In this document: piece by piece, positions 36,839 to 45,401 of the stretch
Layout of the letters: every line of letters begins with the position of its first letter
Numbering within the stretch: the stretch's first letter is position 1
DNA from: JAOAFX01 sp965649105
Lineage (GTDB): Bacteria; Hydrothermota; Tepidihabitantia; SM23-42; JAOAFX01
Direction: 5' to 3'
Assembly (NCBI GenBank): GCA_965649105.1
Contig: CBFGJP010000001.1
Coordinates: 39,532 to 103,531 of the forward strand
Length of the DNA stretch: 64,000 nt
The notes under the pieces: model-generated
Databases searched by the model: none
What the model was told of the DNA's origin: nothing
What the model saw: the letters and a program-made list of their open reading frames with translations, nothing else
Made by a program: the position numbers and the translations under genes

Positions 36839-37596
36839 AAATCCTTTCTCTCAAAAATAACAATTGCTAAAGAAAGCAGAATAATAGTATAAGCAAGTCC
36901 ATAGGCGACCGCAAATATTGTAGCATTCAAATCCAAAGAAAGGTTATTAGCGATAGCGGCGCGAACATTAAAATAAGAAAGGTTAGGGAGAATGTAGTAA
37001 AGCGCCGTAGAGATGTTCTTCAAAATCGGTGACTTCGTCAATTCACCCAGAACCAATATATCCGCGGTGAAATGTCCACAAAAATAGATCGCAAATGTAA
37101 AAACACCACTACTCATAGGGCTGGAAAATGTAGAAAAGAGAATCGCAACAGCTGAAACAATTATTATTTCCATAAACTGTAAAAATATTGCAACGATAAT
37201 ATTTGTACTGAATGCCACTTTAAAAACAATTAAATAAAGAATAAATATGAAACCAAGTATACCTATTATCAAAGATAAGGCAAAAATTATACCCAGATAT
37301 TTTCCAACAATAAATTGCCACCTTTTGACAGATTTAGGGATTATCATATAGATTGTCTTTCGCTGAACTTCATCAAATACCAATCTGGTACTTACAAAAA
37401 CCGTAATTAGAATACCAATAATTGAAATCATTGAAAGTCCAAAATCTTTGATTAATCGAACCTCCTCTCCAAATGAAAGGGGAGCAATTAATTTAACACT
37501 CATTATTGAAATTAGCCCTAACACCAATATAATCAGAAGAACTTTGTCTCGAATTACCTCACGCATTGTATTAATAGAAACAGCAATTGTTTTCAT
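36835..37596 (-). CDS. ABC-2 type transporter permease
   Basis: A 253-residue integral membrane protein with six hydrophobic segments and the ABC-2 layout: a short cytoplasmic N-terminus (SINTMREVIRDKVLLIILVL), a large gap between helices 1 and 2, and RLVFDEVQRKTIYMIIPKSVKRWQF with the coupling-helix region. It would pair with the ATPase encoded upstream. The substrate is unknown. Genes on both sides overlap by 4 nt, so translation is probably coupled. Confidence 0.85.
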   Translation of the reverse strand: MKTIAVSINTMREVIRDKVLLIILVLGLISIMSVKLIAPLSFGEEVRLIKDFGLSMISIIGILITVFVSTRLVFDEVQRKTIYMIIPKSVKRWQFIVGKYLGIIFALSLIIGILGFIFILYLIVFKVAFSTNIIVAIFLQFMEIIIVSAVAILFSTFSSPMSSGVFTFAIYFCGHFTADILVLGELTKSPILKNISTALYYILPNLSYFNVRAAIANNLSLDLNATIFAVAYGLAYTIILLSLAIVIFERKDL

Positions 37597-38516
37597 TTTT
37601 TATGTCCAGAAATTGATACAAAATAGTCTTCTAAAGTTTTGGTTTCCGGGGCCAAACTGATTATGGTGCCATTATTGTCCAAAATTGTTTTCATCGCTTC
37701 ATTGCAGTCATTAATATTATTGAAGACAAGTTTTATAGAATCAGAAAGTTCTACTATTTCGATGAGATTATGTATTCTGGAAAGAACATCTTGATTAACA
37801 TTTTTGGCTTTGATAATATACAAACCTGCATCCGGTTTCAGAAGATCATCAATGCTACCTTCTCTGACAAGGTGGCCAGAAATTATTATTCCTACCCGGT
37901 CACAAACTTCTTCGACATCAGACAGTATATGAGTTGAAAAAAATATGGTTTTCCCCTGTTTTTTGAGATTAGACATTATTGCTTTCACATCCTTTCTGCC
38001 GATTGGATCAAGCCCTTCCATTGGTTCATCAAGAATAAGCAACGAAGGATCATTAATCAATGCCTGCGCAATACCAAGTCTCTGAAGCATGCCTTTAGAA
38101 TAAGTTCTAATTTTCATGTTACTAGCACTTTCTAAACCAACCAGAGACAATAGATTAGGTATACGTTTATGTAATACCTTAATGGAAATTTCAAAAATAT
38201 GTCCGCAGAATTCTAAAAATTCATATCCAGTGATATGAGAATAAAAACTTGGATTTTCGGGTAAATAACCTACTTGTTTCATTGCAAGTATGTTTGGTAA
38301 CTTAATACCATTTATATAAACATCGCCCGAATCTGGAAAAAGCAAACTGGTCAGGATTTTTATTGTTGTCGTTTTTCCTGCTCCATTCGGTCCAAGAAAT
38401 CCATATATCTCACCAGACTTTACTGATAAACTAACATTGTTCAAGGCATTCTTCTTTTTGAGGAGAAAACCCGTTTTATAGTTTTTTGTCACTTTTAATA
38501 TTTCTATTGCATTCAT
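37593..38516 (-). CDS. ABC transporter ATP-binding protein
   Basis: A 307-residue ATPase with Walker A GFLGPNGAGKTTTIKIL, the Q loop VGYLPENPSFY, signature TYSKGMLQRLGIAQAL (SKGM in place of LSGGQ), Walker B LLILDEPMEGLDP and the switch H loop FSTHIL. A C-terminal extension of about 90 residues (LREGSIDDLL onward) is typical of ABC-2 exporters. It forms an operon with the permease, TPR and pilin 1 genes. A short TATTCT box lies 6 nt from the ATG, but no -35 box fits, so the promoter is uncertain. Confidence 0.92.
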   Translation of the reverse strand: MNAIEILKVTKNYKTGFLLKKKNALNNVSLSVKSGEIYGFLGPNGAGKTTTIKILTSLLFPDSGDVYINGIKLPNILAMKQVGYLPENPSFYSHITGYEFLEFCGHIFEISIKVLHKRIPNLLSLVGLESASNMKIRTYSKGMLQRLGIAQALINDPSLLILDEPMEGLDPIGRKDVKAIMSNLKKQGKTIFFSTHILSDVEEVCDRVGIIISGHLVREGSIDDLLKPDAGLYIIKAKNVNQDVLSRIHNLIEIVELSDSIKLVFNNINDCNEAMKTILDNNGTIISLAPETKTLEDYFVSISGHKK

Positions 38517-38527
38517 ATTGATAGAAT

Positions 38528-38565
38528 AAAGGGACCTTTATATACGCGTATATAAAGGTCCCTTT
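38528..38565 (-). terminator. Perfect 38-bp palindrome, terminator of the pilin 2 gene
   Basis: Two 19-bp arms (AAAGGGACCTTTATATACG and its exact complement) meet with no spacer. The RNA hairpin would be bounded by A and T runs on both sides, so it can end transcripts in either direction. It lies 23 nt after the pilin 2 stop and 11 nt before the ABC ATPase ATG. Confidence 0.8.
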
Positions 38566-38588
38566 TTGGCGTTTAGAGTAAACAGCAG

Positions 38589-39116
38589 CTAATTGTGCAG
38601 AACGAGAATGCTGCTACCACCTCTTAAAGTGAGAAAGTCTTTCCTTGAACCAACGACACCCCACTCAGTCCAAGGCCACGCACCGGAGGTTGAATAGGTT
38701 CCGTACCTTATAAGACCTGCTCCACCAAGGTTTGCGTCATTTGCTCCGCCGATTGATTGGTCACTATTGTCGCCGGCATTGGCGTACACATGTATAATAA
38801 AATCAGCTACTTGCATTGGTGCACCCGTATATGGATTATTGGGTAGTTGTCCAAGTACTGTTTGCAAATCTTCGTCACCACCAGGGAAATAATAACCAAA
38901 GCCCTCTCCAGAAGTATTCACATCTGTTGGATAGGCGCCATTAAAATCTACTGCATATGCTTCGACGCATAGCTGTGTGGTATGCATATTGCCCTTGACT
39001 GATGACTGTTTTGCTCTTTCTTGCATTGCAATAAAATTCGGGATGGCGATGGCGGCCAAAATACCAATGATGACCACCACGACCATCAGCTCAATTAGGG
39101 TAAAACCCTTCTTCAT
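38589..39116 (-). CDS. Type IV pilin-like/pseudopilin (GspG-like), paralogue 2
   Basis: A 175-residue prepilin: leader MKKG, cleavage before FTLIELMVVVVIIGILAA, then a globular domain with GAYPTDVNTSGEGFGYYFP, GGDEDLQTVLGQLPNNPYTG. Nearly every motif is shared with pilin 1, including the C-terminal VLHN, so the two arose by duplication. It has a strong AAGGAGGT ribosome binding site, its own perfect-consensus promoter and a very long leader, and ends in a strong terminator. This suggests it is an independently and highly expressed major pilin. The pilus assembly machinery is outside this window. Confidence 0.88.
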   Translation of the reverse strand: MKKGFTLIELMVVVVIIGILAAIAIPNFIAMQERAKQSSVKGNMHTTQLCVEAYAVDFNGAYPTDVNTSGEGFGYYFPGGDEDLQTVLGQLPNNPYTGAPMQVADFIIHVYANAGDNSDQSIGGANDANLGGAGLIRYGTYSTSGAWPWTEWGVVGSRKDFLTLRGGSSILVLHN

Positions 39117-39467
39117 TGTGTACCTCCTTCTTTTCTTGACAAAACCCGCAAACTAAAGCGGATTTTGATTTGGAGTTACTGACATTGGTTAATGGTTATT
39201 TAACCATTTACCCATCATAGTGCCCCGGCATAAGAATGGTTGCTCCTGCAACCTCTTTAGAGTCTAAGGTTAAAAGTTAAAGGCACAAAGAGTCTAGCTC
39301 TTTAATCTTTTTAATTTCACCTTTAACCTTACATTTCGGGCTTTAGGGCACAGGTAGAATATCAGAAATGTTCTTTGACAAATTTATCCGCATCATTCGT
39401 TTCCGTTAACTGTATTCGTCATTAACCAGAAAGCCCGTTTTTTTATTACATTTTATTGACAATTCTA
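39117..39467 (-). ncRNA. Long structured 5' leader of the pilin 2 gene (candidate regulatory RNA)
   Basis: The predicted transcript starts near 39467 and reaches the pilin ATG after about 350 nt with no ORF. Helices seen: A, 39430-39437 with 39337-39344 (CGGGCTTT/AAAGCCCG); B, 39346-39351 with 39220-39225 (GTGCCC/GGGCAC); hairpins at 39265-39274/39322-39331 (10 bp), 39287-39303, 39238-39253 (GGTTGC-loop-GCAACC) and 39191-39208. Helices A and B interleave, which makes a pseudoknot possible. A terminator-like hairpin (39141-39149/39158-39166, followed by TTTT) sits 13 nt before the ribosome binding site. I do not recognise it as a cyclic-di-GMP or other known riboswitch. Confidence 0.6.
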
Positions 39468-39473
39468 ATTTAT

Positions 39474-39501
39474 ATTATATGCATTTTTTTAGAATTGTCA
39501 A
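39474..39501 (-). promoter_or_regulatory. Promoter of the pilin 2 gene, inside a 14-bp-arm dyad
   Basis: Perfect consensus on the minus strand: TTGACA (39496-39501), a 16-bp spacer and TATAAT (39474-39479). An inverted repeat with 14-bp arms (39455-39468 and 39489-39502, core TTGACAATTCTA) and a 20-bp centre overlaps the -35 box and the start site, and is a likely operator. Confidence 0.85.
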
Positions 39502-39689
39502 TGGCAATGTCAAAGACCGGTTAAATTTTTTTATCTATCCATATAATATTTATGCAAAAATCGTGCCTGTTTAATTTTAAAAAACGCTTGAAATTTCATT
39601 ACTTTTGTATTTTAAATTTGTCTCAATCTCTGTGTCGTGTCTCATTTTGTGACACTCAAGTCTCGTTAGGAATTTGGAATAACAAATTC
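39502..39689. other. Gene-free stretch between the NtrC-type gene and the pilin 2 promoter
   Basis: About 190 bp with no convincing gene. A 12-bp-arm hairpin (GTTAGGAATTTG/CAAATTCCTAAC, 39664-39693) overlaps the regulator's stop codon but lacks a T tract. Near 39635-39657 is a short dyad, TGTC-N9-GACA, that might be a regulator site. No sigma-54 (-24/-12) promoter was found. Confidence 0.5.
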
Positions 39690-40976
39690 CTAACCTCTTC
39701 TCCTCTTCCTGAATTCTCTCATATTACTTATCCTCCTATATAATGTCGCCCTACTTATTCCTAATCTCCGGGCTGCCTCGGTGATATTCCCTTTACATTC
39801 AGTCAATGCCTTTTTTATCTCATTATCTTCTATCTGCTTCAACGGCTCAATCCGCGCACCGGGCAAATTTATGTGTTCGGGTTTGATATAGTAAGTCTCA
39901 GCAAGAACCGCTGCCCTCTCTATAGTATGCTTCAATTCCCGGACATTTCCTGGCCAATAATAATTTTTAAGCACTTCAATCGTTGATTTCATCAATCTCT
40001 TTTCTCCAAGATTCTCTCGCTCACAAATAGATTTCAAAAAATAATCAGCAAGTAAAGGAATATCTTCTTTTCTCTGCCGTAATGGGGGGAGGGTGATGGG
40101 AATCACATTCAAGCGATAATAAAGGTCTTCACGAAATCTCTTTTGCTTAACCTCTTCATAAAGGTCTTTATTTGTTGCCGCTATTAGACGGACATCGATC
40201 TTTATTGGCTTAGTAGAACCCAACGGCACTATCTCCCGCTCTTCAAGGAGTCTCAATATTTTCATCTGTATTGAACTCGGTGCATCCCCAATTTCATCAA
40301 GGAAAAAACTGCCTTTGTTTGCGGTAAGGAATAATCCATCTTTATCATTTGTTGCACCAGTGAATGCGCCTTTTTTATAACCAAATAGTTCACTTTCAAG
40401 AAGGGTCTCGGGCAGCGCCGCGCAGGAAATGGTCACAAAATTATAACTGCCCCTTTTTGACCTCTTATGGATTTCCCGCGCAATCAATTCCTTACCTGTA
40501 CCTGATTCGCCAAGTATCAGAACCGTCGTATCCGTCGCAGCAATCTTATCCACAAGGGTCAAGATATGCTTCATCACTTTGCTTTCTCCAACAATCTCTG
40601 TTTCAATATCTCTTTCTTTCCTCAAGTTTATCCTAATCCGATTAAGAATCTCATCAATCCCGAACGGTTTTAAGAGATAATCACTCGCTCTATCCCTTAA
40701 TGCATTTATAACTGATTCCATTGAACCATAGGCCGTGATGAAGATAACCGGTAGGTGCGGATACATTGACCTCACATTTTTTAAAAACTGGAATCCATCC
40801 ATTCCCGGCATTCTTATATCGCTTATTACACAATCAAATTTTTCAGATTTTAATTGATTAAGGGCGTTTCTTGGTTCAGTCGTTGCAAATACTTCATATC
40901 CATTTTCCTGCAATGCGTAAGAAAGCCATTTTAAGAGACTTTCTTCATCATCAAGTAATAAAATTTTAGGTTTCAT
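39690..40976 (-). CDS. NtrC-family sigma-54-dependent response regulator
   Basis: A 428-residue activator. The receiver domain (residues 1-120) has the phosphorylation site Asp53 (VISDIRMPGMDG) and Lys104 (LLKPFG). The AAA+ domain carries Walker A GESGTGKE (156-163), the sigma-54 contact loop GAFTGA (203-208) and DEIGDAPSSIQMKILRLLEE. The C-terminal Fis-type helix-turn-helix is GNITEAARRLGISRATLYRR. No sensor kinase is encoded nearby, so it is an orphan here. Its position upstream of the pilin cluster is suggestive of PilR-like control, but that is inference only. It is 33 nt after the beta-barrel gene at 41010. Confidence 0.9.
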   Translation of the reverse strand: MKPKILLLDDEESLLKWLSYALQENGYEVFATTEPRNALNQLKSEKFDCVISDIRMPGMDGFQFLKNVRSMYPHLPVIFITAYGSMESVINALRDRASDYLLKPFGIDEILNRIRINLRKERDIETEIVGESKVMKHILTLVDKIAATDTTVLILGESGTGKELIAREIHKRSKRGSYNFVTISCAALPETLLESELFGYKKGAFTGATNDKDGLFLTANKGSFFLDEIGDAPSSIQMKILRLLEEREIVPLGSTKPIKIDVRLIAATNKDLYEEVKQKRFREDLYYRLNVIPITLPPLRQRKEDIPLLADYFLKSICERENLGEKRLMKSTIEVLKNYYWPGNVRELKHTIERAAVLAETYYIKPEHINLPGARIEPLKQIEDNEIKKALTECKGNITEAARRLGISRATLYRRISNMREFRKRRRG

Positions 40977-41009
40977 AAAAGAGCAGATAATTTAAACCAT
41001 TTAACCAAA

Positions 41010-41936
41010 TTACTTTTTTCTTCTTGCAAAAACTTCTTCAAGCACAAGTCTGAGCTCCGGGATAAATACGAATTCCCTTAATTCACCTTTTATTCTAAGA
41101 CTTATATATGGTCTAATTGCTATTTTCGCAAAATTCTTCAAACCCAAATTATAAATTAATCCGACCGAATGCTCCTTGATACCGCTTAAATACCAGGGAT
41201 TATAAGCATAAGAAAAACCTATATTATTTTTCTTACCGATTATCTTGAAACGGTTCACTGTATTAATTCCTGCTCCAAACAAGTGCTCGAATAATAATGC
41301 TCCATACCAATCTTTTAAATTATGTTCGATCCCGAAGCCGAAAACTTGAGGCAGATTATATGTTGTATCATTTTGGGATTTTTCCATATACAATCTTCCG
41401 AATCCTTCGTAATAACAGGAGAGCATAAATAATTGCAATCCAGTACTGAATATCCTCCCAGTATTGCGATACACAAAGGTATCAGAGATAGAATAACTAC
41501 CAATTGTATAATTCCATATTTCTTTTGAACTTCCATACAGATAAGAACCGCTGAAAAAGATTTCAGCGAAGTTAATTCTGTGATTTAACTGAAAATATAT
41601 TTCTTCAATCCCACCTCTACCCTGCACATACATATCAAGCCCATCTATAATGCTATAAATATCAAATGACTGACTGTATCTCTCTCTACTACCAAAACAA
41701 ATCACCAGACCTTTATAAACAGGAATCTTCATATCAAGGCCAAAGGGATTTGTCCAAAAAATCCCGCGCAAATCGCTTCCTTTATTTAATATGTTAAATT
41801 CGGGTCTTAGTGAGAACTCAATATTGGCAATGGTTACCTGTTTAAAAAAAGGTGACCGGAATATGCTCTGGTCTTGACCAATACCCTCAATAGAGAAAAC
41901 CGATGCAGTAAATATTGAAAGTAAAATGATGTTCAT
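41010..41936 (-). CDS. Putative outer-membrane beta-barrel protein
   Basis: A 308-residue protein with a signal peptide (MNIILLSIFTASVFS) followed by amphipathic strands with many aromatic residues (RGGIEEIYFQLNHRI; AEIFFSGSYLYGSSKEIW; FGFGIEHNLKDWYGALLFEHL; GFSYAYNPWYLSGIKEHSVGL). It resembles PorV/PQ-type or other barrel proteins of FCB-group bacteria, but I cannot name a family. The start overlaps the lipoprotein gene by 4 nt, so they are likely partners at the outer membrane. Confidence 0.6.
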   Translation of the reverse strand: MNIILLSIFTASVFSIEGIGQDQSIFRSPFFKQVTIANIEFSLRPEFNILNKGSDLRGIFWTNPFGLDMKIPVYKGLVICFGSRERYSQSFDIYSIIDGLDMYVQGRGGIEEIYFQLNHRINFAEIFFSGSYLYGSSKEIWNYTIGSYSISDTFVYRNTGRIFSTGLQLFMLSCYYEGFGRLYMEKSQNDTTYNLPQVFGFGIEHNLKDWYGALLFEHLFGAGINTVNRFKIIGKKNNIGFSYAYNPWYLSGIKEHSVGLIYNLGLKNFAKIAIRPYISLRIKGELREFVFIPELRLVLEEVFARRKK

Positions 41937-43003
41937 CTCTCTACCGGGGGTTTGATATATCCAACTTTTAACTGATGGGAACCGGTTTCCAGTTTAACAT
42001 TTGCAATATCATAATTCTCGGGAGACAAATAAATGAACATTCCAAAATTAGAATCCGGATACTCAATAATCCGTTCGATATACTGAACAATATCAAGGGT
42101 AAAGAGTGTATCACTTAAAGCAAATTTTTTCAAGGCAATCTGTGGACTGAGTTCGGTATCAAATCCCATAAAGGGCTTTGTAAGATACTTTACTCCTATC
42201 TCAATAGAATCACGCATTCCATAATGATGAATTGCCTTGAAGGACAACTCCCCATAAATAGGCTTATTACCATTTAGCAATGTGTCATAACTGAATTTCA
42301 CATAATTCCGGAATGATACCCCGCTGCCAAGCCAATTTTCCCAGTAATTGGGTAGGGTATCTATTTTTATTATGTGACAATCAGCCTGGAGGGACAAAGA
42401 CGTAATAACCCCATTCTTCACGATTTGGAACCGGGATGATTTCCCTGATTCCCGGGCGTAAAAAACACAGAACCCGGTATCTTCAGGAACCAGAATAATA
42501 CCCTTGCCGTTCTTCATCTTACCAAGGTCGACATAATTGAAAAAAATTACGCAGGAATCACCTTTTATCTCACCCCATCTCAAAGAATCAACTTCAAAAT
42601 CACCACCCGGGTTTGTCCACAAATCCGTATTATCCTTTTTATACCATGTTGCTTCTGTTTCAGAAAATTCATTAGTCAAAACATGAACTGTAAATTTCAA
42701 TGTATCATTATGGAAATTTTTATTTTTAAATAGTATTAACTTTATCTGGTCAAGCCCCTGGTATGTTGTATCAGAAAAATTGAATTTTAAGATAATGCGC
42801 GATTCGTATTTATTATCTTTGCCAATTATGAGATTCTGGGAAGTCCCAAGTGGAATCGCCTTTGACTCAGTAAATGAAACATATAATGGTAGGTTTACGG
42901 TAATGGCTTCAAAATTTCCCCGTTCATTAAGTTCTTCTTCGCCCAATGGCAGTTTGTTGCAGCCAAGGGCAGCAATAAAAACAAACAAGAACCATTTTTG
43001 CAT
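41933..43003 (-). CDS. Putative lipoprotein of unknown function
   Basis: A 356-residue exported protein. The N-terminus MQKWFLFVFIAALGCNK is a signal peptide with a plausible lipobox (ALGC). The mature part is beta-rich with a DNRLRF-like pattern (IILKFNFSDTTYQGLDQIKLILF; FTVHVLTNEFSETEATWYK), as in DNRLRE-type or other envelope beta-sandwich domains. I start at the ATG at 43003: an upstream TTG at 43039 is the -35 box of the promoter and not a start codon. It forms an operon with the barrel gene. Confidence 0.6.
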   Translation of the reverse strand: MQKWFLFVFIAALGCNKLPLGEEELNERGNFEAITVNLPLYVSFTESKAIPLGTSQNLIIGKDNKYESRIILKFNFSDTTYQGLDQIKLILFKNKNFHNDTLKFTVHVLTNEFSETEATWYKKDNTDLWTNPGGDFEVDSLRWGEIKGDSCVIFFNYVDLGKMKNGKGIILVPEDTGFCVFYARESGKSSRFQIVKNGVITSLSLQADCHIIKIDTLPNYWENWLGSGVSFRNYVKFSYDTLLNGNKPIYGELSFKAIHHYGMRDSIEIGVKYLTKPFMGFDTELSPQIALKKFALSDTLFTLDIVQYIERIIEYPDSNFGMFIYLSPENYDIANVKLETGSHQLKVGYIKPPVER

Positions 43004-43011
43004 TGTAGATA

Positions 43012-43039
43012 AATATATCAAATTTTTGGGCAAAGTCAA
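43012..43039 (-). promoter_or_regulatory. Promoter of the lipoprotein operon, leaderless type
   Basis: On the minus strand, TTGACT (43034-43039), a 16-bp spacer and TATATT (43012-43017). The ATG at 43003 follows after 8 nt, with no ribosome binding site. Confidence 0.75.
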
Positions 43040-43046
43040 GGAATTT

Positions 43047-45388
43047 CTATTTCAAAAGAATCGCCTTCTCTATTTTCTTATAATCTCCTGTTTCAAGATG
43101 GACAAAATAGATACCTGCAGGAAGTTTCTTATCTGAATTGTCTTTACCATCCCAGAAAATCGTTGACCGTTCACCATTTATCGTTAACCGAGAAAAATCT
43201 TTAACCACTCGACCTGAAACATCATAAACTTTTAACGAGATTGCGGATCGCGGTTCGCGAAATGCGGAATTGTTTGGAATTTGGAATTTAATCACACATT
43301 GATTTTTAAATAGATTTGGGTGTATGGTAAGCGAAAATTCGTTTGTCTTATCACATCCTGTTTTATCACTGACCCCAAAATTGCTCACAAAAACCTTTTC
43401 AAGACAGGAATAATCACCCCAAAGCCAGGTTGTATTATAGCCGCGCACATAGTAGTAGTATTCACCAAGCGGATGATTGAAAAATGTGTATGTAGTATCC
43501 GTAATGCTATTAGAAATGATATCAACATTGTTAAAATAACAGATAGGGCTAATATCATCAACATAAAAACCACCTGATTGCACATCACTATCATACATCG
43601 TCCTGAAACGGAAGTAAACAGATTTACCAACCCAGTTGGCAAGGGAATATGCCTTGCGCACCCAGGAATTTTGTGTTCCGGTAAATCTCGTGGTATCAAG
43701 ATTGAACCACTCTTTTTTATTTTCGGAAACTTCAACAACGGTAACATCATAGTTATTTTCTAATGCATAACGACACCAGAATGTAAAAGAATCGTTGGGC
43801 TGAACGAGGTAAGGATGGACTGTTGTTGCCGCATAATTCATATTTGCTGAATCACCAGACCAGAGGCTTCGGGTCGGCGAGTGGGATTGTGCCGTAGAAA
43901 TGCGATAACCCTGTAAAAGCCAGCGCCCGGTCCCGGATTCTAAACTATCAGTCTTAACACTGGGATTAGATAAACGGACGAGTTNNNNNNNNNNNNNNNN
44001 NNNNNNNNNNNNNNNNNNNNNNNNNNNNNNNNNNNNNNNNNNNNNNNNNNNNNNNNNNNNNNNNNNNNNNNNNNNNNNNNNNNNCAATGCGCTGGATGGT
44101 TATCATAACTATTTTTCGGATGCCAGATAATCGTAAAATTTGGTGATACAGTATCAATCGGATGAATCTTTGGAGGTGGAACCACACCTTCGGCAACAAG
44201 AATTAATGAATCAGCAAATCCGGCAAGATATTTTGCCGCCTTAAATACCTGACGTGAGATAAAATCAAGATTGGCGACTGGTTCATAAAATGCAGTCCCG
44301 ATTTCAGCACCATAAAAGAGTGAAGATAGGCCATTTACATAATGATTATATCCGTAAACCCAGTCCCTCGCATTCCCACAGGTTGGATAAGGATTGCTAT
44401 ATGACTGTCCGGGTGTATAAGTACCTCCATTAATCCTTTGCATCATACCTGCCATATAATTACCTTTTGCAGTATAAAGTCCTGCATCCGGGGTTCCCGC
44501 TGCCTTGTATCCCCAGGGCCACATCACCTGTTCACCATAACTGTGTAACGAAAATCCGGTTGTAATATTATGCTGACGGATATACATTGCATAGGCACGG
44601 ACCTCATCACCAGAAAAAGCGTATGCACCGCAGAATGTCTGATCCGAAGGATAATGTGAAACCTGTGATTCATCTGCAGCACCCCAGTAGCCATCTATAT
44701 CACCATTACACGCACCAGCGTAGTTTCGATTACAATCAGTGCCGATCGCACCCCCAAATGGCTCACGATTCTTGCGCCAATTGCCTTGATAATATTGCCA
44801 GTCATATACATAACCATCTACATTGATGACCGGGAAACAGTAAATCTGGGTTGTATTGATTATGTCGGTAATTTCAGGAACGATATTATAAGAACGTAAC
44901 ATTGAATCGGCAAAGAACAGAACTGCCTGGGGTGTTGCCCATTCCCTTGAATGATGGCATCCATCAATTGTAAAATTCGGTTCAAATTCATCTAAGTTAA
45001 CATTATCAGAAATCTTTATCCCATATATCCACCTTCCTTCATAAGTTCTTAAAGGTAGAGAATCCATTTTACATATTAAAGGATAATTCTGGACGAAATG
45101 TCTCAATGAATCAACAATCTGTGTATAATTCAGGTAATTACCCCTGACCTTTGCTTTTTCCAGTTCCAGGCTATAAACAGTAACTTCATAAGGCAGTCCT
45201 GAGGCAATCACCCTATCCAGCCCTTCCCGTTCAACCACCAGATCGTACCACTCGCCATACCGTCCTGCAGCGATCTCTAATGGCTTACCCGAAATTCTTT
45301 GCAAATCCCGCCAGGAGGGCACATAGACTCTTACAATCATATCCTGACTAATCAACATATTCAAGGCGATAATACTTATTATAAACAC
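43047..45388 (-). CDS. Secreted M14 zinc carboxypeptidase with C-terminal sorting domain (interrupted by assembly gap)
   Basis: One gene spans a 100-N gap. The N-terminal part, from a GTG at 45388 behind AAGGAGG, has a signal peptide, the M14 zinc site HHSREWA (His146, Glu149), the third ligand His282 in SLHSYGEQ and the catalytic Glu362 in FYGAEIGTAF. After the gap come a choice-of-anchor/MAM-like domain (VEVSENKKEWFNLDT; GGFYVDDISPICY) and a FlgD/Por-type sorting domain (LKVYDVSGRVVKDF, FWDGKDNSDKKLPAGIYF). Because 100 is not a multiple of three, the two halves read in different frames only because of the arbitrary gap size. A short insertion (SAFREPRSA) lies in the sorting domain. Confidence 0.82.
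43985..44084. other. Assembly gap (100 N)
   Basis: Exactly 100 N, the convention for a gap of unknown length. It falls within the carboxypeptidase gene, between the peptidase and the following beta-sandwich domain, so the gene's real length is not known. Confidence 0.97.
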
Positions 45389-45401
45389 ATAGCCTCCTTA
45401 A

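Noticed and set aside
39117..39467. A cyclic-di-GMP-I (GEMM) riboswitch upstream of the pilin
   Set aside because: GCCGGGGCAC and GATGG near 39215-39228 slightly recall the motif's 3' part, but the 5' blocks (GCAAAC, GCAAAGCC) are missing.
39502..39689. A sigma-54 promoter for the pilin gene, expected next to an NtrC-type regulator
   Set aside because: No TGGCAC-N5-TTGCA-like pair was found, while a perfect sigma-70-type promoter is present.
39664..39693. Hairpin at the end of the NtrC-type gene as an intrinsic terminator
   Set aside because: Arms are AT-rich, it overlaps the stop codon and no T tract follows on the minus strand.
39552..39743. A plus-strand frame with a TATAAT just before it, upstream of the pilin leader
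   Set aside because: No -35 box at 16-18 bp, no homology, and it runs into the opposite strand of the regulator gene.
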